From assembly GCA_021163465.1 (NCBI GenBank), contig JAGGWU010000014.1, positions 1 to 13,184 on the forward strand: a DNA stretch of 13,184 nucleotides, in the 5' to 3' direction. Origin of the DNA: Candidatus Bipolaricaulota bacterium (lineage in GTDB: Bacteria > Bipolaricaulota > Bipolaricaulia > Bipolaricaulales > Bipolaricaulaceae). The position numbers were made by a program, and so were the translations under genes. This document shows, piece by piece, positions 1-5,910 of the stretch (positions are counted from its first letter, which is position 1; each line of letters opens with the position of its first letter). The notes beneath the pieces are model-generated. The model saw only the letters and a program-made list of their open reading frames with translations. It was not told where the DNA came from and searched no databases.

Positions 1-772
1 CCCCCAACGGAAACCTCTCCCGCGCCCGGTCCACCACCGGAAGCAGCACCCTCGCGTCCGCCACGTTCCCCGGAAGCACCTCACACGCAATCGGCCTCCC
101 GTCCCCAGAAAGAAGCGCCCCCACCACCTGCACAAGCTCCGGCCCCCGGTCCCGGGAGTAGCCCCGCTCCCCGAGCTCCCCTCCCTCCCCGTGGAAGTAG
201 AAACTGGTGGTGTCGAAGAAAACCAGCCTCACCTCGCTGAACAGATCCCGGTTCCTCAAGAAAAGCCCCTCCTCGATCCGGTCCTTTTCCTCCCCCAGAA
301 ACCTCATCGCCCGGTAAAGATGATGCAACCCTACCTCCCCCAACCCGGGTACCCATACGTCCCGCAAGAACCGGTGACACTGCCTGTCGGACCCTGCCTC
401 AAACAGCCGGTGCAGGACACTGGCGAACACCACCCGCTCCACCGGGAAGGTGAACCTCCTCCCCGAAAGCACCTCTTCCAAGACCTCCCTCACCCCAAGC
501 TCCTCCCACAGCCTCCCGAACACCAACCCCGGCCCCACCACCCTATCCCCCAACGCGGCGAGGTCCCCCTCCCGGTACGCCTCCTGTACCCTCACCCTCT
601 CGGCGAACTTGGCCAGGGAGAGGATGCTGGCGTCCACCCCGCCCCTCTCTTCCAGCCTATCCAGCCGCCCCAACGTGCACAGCACCCGCTGGCGGACCTT
701 CCCTCCCTCGCGGTAGTTCTCCACCAGCTGGAGGTAGGTGTACTTCCCCACGCGTTTCGCCCGCACGAACAT
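1..772 (-). CDS. IS1634-type transposase, N-terminal part (runs off the window)
   Basis: An open minus-strand frame of 257 codons starts at ATG 772 and leaves the window with no stop. I read it as the N-terminal half of a DDE transposase of the IS1634 type (IS4-related). Residues 1-40 form the usual start of that family (MFVRAKRVGKYTYLQLVE, then a VRQRVLCTLGRLDRL stretch). The first catalytic Asp is D187 in VFFDTTSFYF. It is followed at 203-215 by GYSRDRGPELVQV and at 226-240 by RPIACEVLPGNVADA, both characteristic of the family. The remaining catalytic residues would lie outside the window. No Shine-Dalgarno is visible before the ATG. The gene appears intact as far as it can be read, so the element may be functional. 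Family is firm from pattern memory; the exact IS name is not known. Confidence 0.85.
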   Translation of the reverse strand, partial: MFVRAKRVGKYTYLQLVENYREGGKVRQRVLCTLGRLDRLEERGGVDASILSLAKFAERVRVQEAYREGDLAALGDRVVGPGLVFGRLWEELGVREVLEEVLSGRRFTFPVERVVFASVLHRLFEAGSDRQCHRFLRDVWVPGLGEVGLHHLYRAMRFLGEEKDRIEEGLFLRNRDLFSEVRLVFFDTTSFYFHGEGGELGERGYSRDRGPELVQVVGALLSGDGRPIACEVLPGNVADARVLLPVVDRARERFPLG

Positions 773-781
773 TGCACCACA

Positions 782-810
782 AGTTTACAGGAAAACTGTC
801 GCTTTGTGAA
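782..810 (-). promoter_or_regulatory. Possible sigma-70 promoter of the transposase
   Basis: On the minus strand TTCACA (810-805) is followed after 17 bases by TAAACT (787-782). The predicted transcription start near 775 is only about 3 bases from the ATG at 772, and no Shine-Dalgarno is present, so the message may be leaderless or nearly so. Seen in sequence; function inferred. Confidence 0.4.
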
Positions 811-840
811 GGATCAATTGGGGGACATTCGTCACTTTGT
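798..840. repeat. Short direct repeat GTCrCTTTGT upstream of the transposase
   Basis: GTCGCTTTGT at 798-807 and GTCACTTTGT at 831-840 are 9/10 identical and 33 bases apart start to start. The first copy overlaps the proposed -35 box. They could be transposase-binding sites in the IS end. Confidence 0.4.
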
Positions 841-1204
841 TGGCACTACATTTCGAGGACTCTCGGAACTGGATCGTCATGGCAAGGGCATTTCCGCTGC
901 CTCACCCCCGCTCAACTGTAGAAGATCGGTCTGAAGCTCAGTTTCCGGCAAATGGGCTGGAACATGGTGAGTCCAAGACAGGAACCTTCTGTGCTAAAAG
1001 CTTTCCAAAAAGCGCGGCCCCCTTCCGTAGTCGATCTCAGACTTCGGAAACGGGACACTGCTTCGCCGGCACTTGCCCTCACCGGAGCCCGGAAGTTCGC
1101 CCTTCCAGTGCTTTAGGAGACTTTTGGCGGATTGGTGCAGAGGCGGCAATGGCGGGAAAGGGGCGGAAGTTCATGTTGAGTCAACGCAGGACAAGGGTGG
1201 GGCT

Positions 1205-1227
1205 CCCTCAGCCCTTTAGCCTGAGGG
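1205..1227. repeat. Hairpin, 7-bp stem
   Basis: CCCTCAG (1205-1211) pairs perfectly with CTGAGGG (1221-1227) across a 9-base loop. Neither side is followed by a T tract, so it is not a standard intrinsic terminator. It lies about 50-70 bases past the mtnA stop and could stabilise the 3' end of the mtnA message. Confidence 0.4.
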
Positions 1228-1254
1228 GAACTTCGTCACCTAGCCGATCCTTCC

Positions 1255-1272
1255 AAAACACGAGGCTCCTCG
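1255..1272 (-). terminator. Possible weak terminator after mtnA
   Basis: Just after the mtnA stop the minus strand reads a short palindrome, CGAGGAGCCTCG (1272-1261), followed by TGTTTT. The stem is only 4-5 bp, so termination here would be weak. Confidence 0.3.
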
Positions 1273-1277
1273 GGAAT

Positions 1278-2300
1278 TTAGGAGAGGATCGATCCTATAG
1301 ATTCCGAAAACGGTGGCCACAATATCCCCCGTTCGGTGATGATGGCGGTAATGAGTTCGGCGGGAGTAACGTCGAAGGCAGGGTTCCAAGCCGGGGCTCC
1401 CACAGGGGCGAAGCGCATCCCATAAGGCGACAGCACCTCGCCTTCGTCCCGTTCCTCGATGGGGATGCCGGCGCCGGTGGGAAGGGAGGGATCGATGGTG
1501 GAAGTGGGGGCCACTACGTAAAACGGCACCCCATGGCGGCGGGCGAGCACCGCCAAGGTATAAGTCCCGATCTTATTGGCAGTATCACCGTTCCGGGCAA
1601 TGCGATCCGCTCCCACCAGTACCGCGTCGATTTTTTCAGTGACCAAGAGCCAACCGGCGGCGGAGTCGGCGATCAACCTAAAGGGGATACCTTCCCGCAA
1701 GAGCTCCCAGGCGGTAAGCCGTGCCCCCTGGAGCCGGGGCCGGGTTTCCAGGGGATAGACCATAGAGAGCTTTCCCTCTTCCCACGCAGCCCGGACCACC
1801 CCCAAGGCCGTTCCATACCCGCCCGTGGCCAGGGCCCCGGTGTTGCAGATGGTAACCACCTTGGCTCGATTAGGGAGGAGGGTCGCCCCGAGGCGACCCA
1901 TGGCCCGGCAGGCCTGTACTTCCTCCCGGTGGATCGCGCGGGCTTCGGCCAACAGGAGATCGCGCAGACCCGGGCTATCTCTGTGGCGTTCGAAGACCTT
2001 CCGGAGCCGCTCCAAGGCATGGAAGAGGTTCACCGCCGTGGGCCGTGTCCCTTTCAAGCCTTCCAAGGCCTGCCAGAACTGAACTTCCCGCTCCTTCCCG
2101 GCTTGGTGCTCTCCCACCGCCAAGACGAGGCCATAAGCGGCCACGATGCCGATGAGGGGAGCTCCCCGCACCCTCATTTTCCGGATGGCCTCGGCCGCGT
2201 CCTCCCACGAGCGCAGCTCCCGCCAGACCTCCTTCCAGGGGAGCTCTGTCTGATCCAGGATCTCGAGGGCGTCCTCTCTCCAGCGAACTGGCGAAAACAT
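1278..2300 (-). CDS. mtnA: S-methyl-5-thioribose-1-phosphate isomerase (MtnA)
   Basis: MtnA converts 5-methylthioribose-1-phosphate to 5-methylthioribulose-1-phosphate in cytosolic methionine salvage. The 340-residue product has the normal family length. Visible signatures are RGAPLIGIVAAYG (about 45-57), the catalytic-Cys motif CNTGALATGGYGTALG (Cys at about 152), and GADRIARNGDTANKIGTY with the catalytic Asp at about 232. The structure resembles the regulatory eIF2B-alpha fold, but the CNTG and GADR motifs mark the isomerase. I place the start at ATG 2300; a GTG directly before it (2303) is equally possible. No Shine-Dalgarno is seen, and a strong hairpin lies just upstream. Separated from the hydrogenase operon by about 200 bases, it is probably its own transcription unit. 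None of the other methionine-salvage genes are in the window. Confidence 0.95.
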   Translation of the reverse strand: MFSPVRWREDALEILDQTELPWKEVWRELRSWEDAAEAIRKMRVRGAPLIGIVAAYGLVLAVGEHQAGKEREVQFWQALEGLKGTRPTAVNLFHALERLRKVFERHRDSPGLRDLLLAEARAIHREEVQACRAMGRLGATLLPNRAKVVTICNTGALATGGYGTALGVVRAAWEEGKLSMVYPLETRPRLQGARLTAWELLREGIPFRLIADSAAGWLLVTEKIDAVLVGADRIARNGDTANKIGTYTLAVLARRHGVPFYVVAPTSTIDPSLPTGAGIPIEERDEGEVLSPYGMRFAPVGAPAWNPAFDVTPAELITAIITERGILWPPFSESIGSILS

Positions 2301-2309
2301 CACGGTCTG

Positions 2310-2315
2310 ATCTTA
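2310..2315 (-). promoter_or_regulatory. Possible -10 box for a leaderless mtnA message
   Basis: TAAGAT at 2315-2310 on the minus strand sits 6 bases before the GTG (2303) and 9 before the ATG (2300) of mtnA, the position expected of a -10 box in leaderless genes. There is no good -35 sequence. This is one of two alternative promoters for mtnA (see 2406-2434). Confidence 0.25.
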
Positions 2316-2317
2316 CC

Positions 2318-2354
2318 AAAGAAACGCGGGGCCCCTTAAAAAGGACACCCCGCG
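2318..2354 (-). terminator. Intrinsic terminator or attenuator just upstream of mtnA
   Basis: On the minus strand CGCGGGG (2354-2348) pairs perfectly with CCCCGCG (2331-2325) across 16 bases that contain an inner CCTT/AAGG pair. The hairpin is followed by TTTCTTT (2324-2318). This is a good intrinsic terminator pointing toward mtnA and ending about 15 bases before its start. It either ends the hydrogenase operon transcript or acts as an attenuator in an mtnA leader. Confidence 0.6.
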
Positions 2355-2405
2355 CCGGACAAAGGAGGGAGTGCCGAAAGGCAAACCATAATCACACAAA
2401 ACTTA

Positions 2406-2434
2406 TTTTTAACCCAATATCCCGCCGGCTTCAA
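2406..2434 (-). promoter_or_regulatory. Possible promoter upstream of mtnA and its terminator hairpin
   Basis: TTGAAG (2434-2429) is followed after 17 bases by TAAAAA (2411-2406) in a locally AT-rich patch. A transcript from here would carry a leader of about 100 bases containing a small GCC-TTTC-GGC hairpin (around 2372-2381) and the terminator-like stem at 2325-2354. I do not recognise a known SAM riboswitch consensus in this leader. Confidence 0.35.
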
Positions 2435-2504
2435 GCTCGGCGAGAAAAACGTGGGGGGTAGTTTTGTACCAACGGCCTTTCTCAATTGGGAAGTAAAGCT
2501 TCCG

Positions 2505-3842
2505 TCAAATCTCCACCGTCTCGTGCCAGGCGGGGATGTGGACCGAATAACCGTGGGAGATCAGCCGCTCCGCCAACGCCGCCAACGCCCGGCCCTCCCC
2601 GTGTACGAGGAAGATGAGGTCCGGGTCGGCATGCAGCGCCCAATCCACCAGGATCCCCTGGTCGGCGTGGGCCGATAACCCCTCTATCCGCACGATGTTG
2701 GCCCTAACCGGGACGATCGATCCCATGATCTCTACCCTCTCTGCCCCGTCCAAAATCCGCCGCCCCAGGGTCCCCTCGGCCTGGTACCCTACGAACACCA
2801 CCGAGGATTCCGGCCGGGGGAGGTTGGCCTTGAGGTGGAAGAGGATCCGCCCCCCGGTGCACATGCCGCTTCCGGCGATGATGATGGCGCCCCCTTGGTC
2901 GCTGGGAATCTTCTTGGACGCCCGCCGTGTGAGCGTATACCGCAGAAGCTCGAACGCAAAAGGATTACGCTTCTTGCGGAAAACCCTGCGAGCAGGCTCG
3001 GGGAACCGGTCGGAGTGCTTCTCGAATATCCGCGTGGCCGCCGTGGCCAGGGGCGAGTCGAGATAGATCTCGCACCTGGGGATCTTCCGCTCCCGCCACA
3101 GACGGTAGAGGATGTAAAGCACCTCCTGGGTGCGCTCCAGGGCGAAGGAGGGGATGATCACGTTCCCCCCGGCTTCGAAGGTCCGGAGGATCACCTGCCT
3201 CAGTTCCTCGATGGACTCCTCTATGGGCCGGTGGGTGCGGTCCCCGTAGGTGGACTCCAGGATTAACACGTCCGCCTTGGGGGGATAGGCGGGGTCCTCC
3301 ACCAGGGGCTTCTTCCTGTTCCCCAAGTCCCCGGAGAAGACCACCGTTTTCCCCTCGGCCCGCACCACCACGAACGCCGCCCCCATGATGTGGCCGGCGT
3401 CCATGAGGGTGACCTCCACCCTGGGGGCCATACGATAGTGCTGCCCGTACTCCAGGAGCCTGTCCATGCGGTCCAAGGCCAGGAACGCGTCCTCGGTGGT
3501 GTAGAGGGGTTCCTCCCCGTCCTCGGCCTCCTCCTGGATGCGGGCGGCGTCCATGAGCATGATGTGGGCGATGTCCCGGGTGGGCGGGGTGGCCACGATC
3601 CGGCCCCGGAACCCCTCCCGCACCAGCCGCGGGATCAACCCCAAATGGTCCAGGTGCCCGTGGGTGAGGATGAGGCGCCGCACCGCCGCGGGATCGAAGG
3701 GGAAGGGGGCGCGGTTGCGCTCTTCAAGCTCCGGGAGCCCCTGGAACATGCCACAGTCCACCAGGAACTCCGTGGTTTGGGTCACGACATGGAAACAGGA
3801 CCCCGTTACGGTCTGGGCCGCGCCGGCGAAGGTGATCCTCAA
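2505..3842 (-). CDS. Beta-CASP metallo-beta-lactamase ribonuclease (CPSF73/RNase J-like family)
   Basis: This 445-residue protein belongs to the metallo-beta-lactamase/beta-CASP family of nucleases, related to the archaeal and eukaryotic CPSF mRNA-cleavage factors. Zinc-ligand motifs are present in order: D29, HGHLDH at 61-66, H151 in DAGHIMGA and D172 in SGDLG. The beta-CASP part follows, with ESTYGD (196-201), GSGMCTGGR (324-332), SAHAD (390-394) and a final VHGE (413-416). All expected metal residues are there, so it should be active, probably as a cytosolic RNA endo- or exonuclease. The start is TTG 3842: the nuoF stop overlaps it as TTGA, and GGAGGT lies 6 bases upstream. A longer open frame to 4619 is only nuoF read out of frame. 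It ends the hydrogenase operon, but its link to hydrogen metabolism is unknown; RNA substrate unknown. Confidence 0.9.
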   Translation of the reverse strand: MRITFAGAAQTVTGSCFHVVTQTTEFLVDCGMFQGLPELEERNRAPFPFDPAAVRRLILTHGHLDHLGLIPRLVREGFRGRIVATPPTRDIAHIMLMDAARIQEEAEDGEEPLYTTEDAFLALDRMDRLLEYGQHYRMAPRVEVTLMDAGHIMGAAFVVVRAEGKTVVFSGDLGNRKKPLVEDPAYPPKADVLILESTYGDRTHRPIEESIEELRQVILRTFEAGGNVIIPSFALERTQEVLYILYRLWRERKIPRCEIYLDSPLATAATRIFEKHSDRFPEPARRVFRKKRNPFAFELLRYTLTRRASKKIPSDQGGAIIIAGSGMCTGGRILFHLKANLPRPESSVVFVGYQAEGTLGRRILDGAERVEIMGSIVPVRANIVRIEGLSAHADQGILVDWALHADPDLIFLVHGEGRALAALAERLISHGYSVHIPAWHETVEI

Positions 3843-5452
3843 TGCACGACCTCCAACTGGGCCCGGCACCGGGGGCAGGGCCCGTTCGTTATGTGATCTT
3901 CGAAGTCCTTTCGGAACCACCTGAGCGCGGTCCCCAAAGGCAGGATCACGGATTGCCCCAGGGGGCAAAGCGATGCGGCCTGCATCGCCTCCGCTACCTC
4001 CAGCATCCGCTCGAGGATCGCGGGCCCCGCGTTCCCCGAACATACCGCCTCGTGAAGCCTTACCAGAAGGTCGGTTCCCACCCGACACGGGGTGCACTGG
4101 CCACAGGACTCGTGCCGGAAGAAGCGGAGGATGGAACCGAGGAGATCCACCACGCACGCTTCCTCCGACATCACCGTGATGGCCCCCGATCCCAAGGCCG
4201 CCCCGGCCTCCCGCATGGAATCGAAATCCATGCGCACATCCAGCATCTCCGGGGGGAGGAAGGCCCCGGCAGCGCCGCCCACGAGCACCGCCTTCAGGCG
4301 TTTGCCCTCCGGGAGCCCCCCGCCGAGCTCGTAGATCAGCGTGCGTAGCGGGGTCCCCATCTCCACCTCCACCAACCCCCGGTAGCGCACGTCCCCGAGA
4401 AGGGTGTAGACCTTGGTCCCGGGGCAGCTGGGGACCCCCAGGGAGCGGAACCAGCTCGCCCCCCGGAGGACGATATCCGGGACGTTGGCCAACGTCTCCA
4501 CGTTGTTCACCACGGTGGGCTTCCCGAATAGTCCATAGCTCACGGGATAGGGGGGACGGATCCGGGGCCAGCCCCGCTTCCCCTCCAAGGACTCGATCAG
4601 GGCCGTCTCCTCGCCGCACACGTAGGACCCCGCCCCTACCTTCACCTCGATGTCGAAGGAGAAACCGGTTCCCAAGATGTCTTCCCCCAAAAGCCCGTAG
4701 GACCGGGCCGCCTCCAGGGCCTTCGTGAACCTCTGGATGGAGAGAGAGTATTCTCCCCGGATGTAGACGTAGCCCTTTCTCGCCCCCACAGCGTAGGCCG
4801 CAAGGGCCATCCCCTCGATCAGGCGATGGGGGTCCCCTTCCATGATGAGCCGGTCCTTGAAGGTGCCGGGTTCGCCTTCATCGGCGTTACAGAGGATGTA
4901 CTTCTCGGGCCCTGGAGCCCGGCGGACCGCCTCCCACTTGATCCCGGTGGGGAAGCCCGCCCCGCCCCGGCCCCGGAGCTTGGATTCCTTGACCTCCTCC
5001 AGGACCGCTTCAGGGGACATCTCGGTGAGGGCCCGGCTCAGGGCCTCGTACCCCCCGGCGGCGATGTACTCCTCGATGTCCTCGGGGTTTATGACCCCAC
5101 AGTTCTTGAGCACTACCCGCCGCTGTCCCGCCAGTACCTCCTGGGGTCGGGCCACCGGTGCTGCCGCCGGGAGGCGGTACTCCTCCAGGGGGCGACCTTT
5201 CAGGAGGTGCTCCCGCACGATCTCCCGGGCGGCCTCGGGGGTCACGCGGCCGTAGTAGACCCCCTCGGGATAGACCACCACCACCACGCCCCAGCCCGAG
5301 ATCCCGAGGTGCCCCACCTCGACAAGCTGTACTTCCTCGGCCAACCCCAGGGCCTCGAGCTCCTCGCGGAAGGCGGCGATCACCCGCTCTACCCCTGCCA
5401 GGCGCGCTTCCTCGTCCACCCCGACCAAAACGTGAGCCCGCGCTAGCCTCAT
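3839..5452 (-). CDS. nuoF: Second NuoF-type NADH:flavin subunit, N-terminal domain without cluster cysteines
   Basis: A 537-residue NuoF/HydB-family flavoprotein. The FMN motif GRGGAGFPTG is at 161-170, the NADH-site stretch GAGSYVCGEE at 273-282, and the N3-type [4Fe-4S] ligands are C450, C453, C456 and C496. It differs from HydB upstream in two ways. First, the N-terminal thioredoxin-like domain (about 1-95) has no cysteine at all, so it cannot bind the usual [2Fe-2S] cluster: the HydB stretches with C9/C14 and C46/C50 are here VLVGVDEEAR and VEVGHLGISG. Second, the C-terminal 2x[4Fe-4S] ferredoxin domain is missing; the protein ends soon after CPRC (526-529). Starts at ATG 5452 in an ATGA overlap with nuoE, with GGGAGG upstream. 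Likely pairs with the preceding NuoE as an extra NAD(P)H-oxidising module; the partner enzyme is uncertain. Confidence 0.92.
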   Translation of the reverse strand: MRLARAHVLVGVDEEARLAGVERVIAAFREELEALGLAEEVQLVEVGHLGISGWGVVVVVYPEGVYYGRVTPEAAREIVREHLLKGRPLEEYRLPAAAPVARPQEVLAGQRRVVLKNCGVINPEDIEEYIAAGGYEALSRALTEMSPEAVLEEVKESKLRGRGGAGFPTGIKWEAVRRAPGPEKYILCNADEGEPGTFKDRLIMEGDPHRLIEGMALAAYAVGARKGYVYIRGEYSLSIQRFTKALEAARSYGLLGEDILGTGFSFDIEVKVGAGSYVCGEETALIESLEGKRGWPRIRPPYPVSYGLFGKPTVVNNVETLANVPDIVLRGASWFRSLGVPSCPGTKVYTLLGDVRYRGLVEVEMGTPLRTLIYELGGGLPEGKRLKAVLVGGAAGAFLPPEMLDVRMDFDSMREAGAALGSGAITVMSEEACVVDLLGSILRFFRHESCGQCTPCRVGTDLLVRLHEAVCSGNAGPAILERMLEVAEAMQAASLCPLGQSVILPLGTALRWFRKDFEDHITNGPCPRCRAQLEVVH

Positions 5453-5910
5453 CTTCCCTCCCGGTAAGAGTCCAGGATCTTCCTGAGCCGCTCCTCGGTC
5501 AGGTTCCCGTAGACCTCATCATCCACCATCATCGCCGGCGCCACCCCGCATACCCCCAGACACGAGGTGAGCTCCAACGTGAATAGCCCATCCGGGGTGG
5601 TCTCCCCCACCTCGATCCCAAGCTCCCGCTTGAGGGCCGAAAGCAGGGACCACGAGCCCGCGAGATGACACGGGGGCGAGTCACACAGGCGGATGATGTG
5701 CTTCCCCCGCGGCCGCAGGCTGAACATGGTGTAGAAGGTCACGGTGTCGTGCACCGCGGATAGGGGTAAACCCAGGTAATCCGCCACCAGCCTCAGGTCC
5801 TCGGGGGTCAGGTAGTTGCGGGGGTTGTGCCGTTGCAGCTCGTGCAAGATCAGAAGGAGGTACTCCCGGGACCTGGGGTATTTGGAAATGAGCTCAAACT
5901 TCTTCTCCAT
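5449..5910 (-). CDS. nuoE: Second NuoE-type [2Fe-2S] subunit
   Basis: A 153-residue thioredoxin-fold [2Fe-2S] protein of the NuoE/HydC family (24-kDa subunit). An N-terminal helical part (about 1-60) leads into the cluster domain with all four ligands: C76 and C81 (CDSPPC), then C117 and C121 (CLGVC). It should relay electrons to or from the flavin of the NuoF encoded next, with which it overlaps by ATGA. Start choice: two ATG codons lie in tandem at 5913 and 5910. The second is preferred because AAAGGAG is 5 bases from it but only 2 from the first; it overlaps the hydB stop as TGATG. It is only moderately similar to the operon's other NuoE (11269-11739), so this looks like an old duplication or separate acquisition. 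Confidence 0.92.
   Translation of the reverse strand: MEKKFELISKYPRSREYLLLILHELQRHNPRNYLTPEDLRLVADYLGLPLSAVHDTVTFYTMFSLRPRGKHIIRLCDSPPCHLAGSWSLLSALKRELGIEVGETTPDGLFTLELTSCLGVCGVAPAMMVDDEVYGNLTEERLRKILDSYREGR

Larger units (their letters stand above)
1..850 (-). mobile_element. Partial IS1634-type insertion sequence, upstream end
   Basis: The transposase and its upstream region are the transposase-start end of an insertion sequence whose other end lies beyond base 1. The boundary at about 850 is a guess: the terminal inverted repeat cannot be confirmed because its partner is not in the window. Short direct repeats at 798-840 probably belong to the subterminal region. Confidence 0.5.
841..1277. 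other. Gene-free stretch between IS and mtnA
   Basis: I find no convincing protein in either strand over these 437 bases: open frames here have the composition of random translation and no family pattern. The stretch is less GC-rich than the operon. It contains a 7-bp hairpin at 1205-1227, a short palindrome at 1261-1272 just after mtnA, and two CGGAAGTTC copies near 1090 and 1164. It could hold the far end of the insertion sequence, a decayed gene, or a small RNA; nothing in it lets me choose. Confidence 0.5.

Noticed and set aside
191..934. 247-codon plus-strand open frame at the left end
   Set aside because: Proline-rich shadow of the transposase, which is open on the minus strand from 772 to the window edge.
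837..2339. 500-codon plus-strand open frame covering mtnA
   Set aside because: It is the complement of mtnA plus non-coding DNA; its translation has no family pattern, while the minus strand gives a full-length MtnA with catalytic motifs.
2355..2434. SAM or c-di-GMP riboswitch upstream of mtnA
   Set aside because: Fragments such as GGCAAACC on the plus strand recall c-di-GMP-I cores, but the other conserved blocks are missing and the strand is wrong for mtnA; no SAM-I consensus is visible on the minus strand.
3843..4619. N-terminal extension of the MBL ribonuclease frame up to 4619
   Set aside because: The extension is Gly/Arg/Pro-rich, lies inside nuoF2 and has no domain; the TTG at 3842 with GGAGGT matches the family start (RITFAGAAQTVTG).
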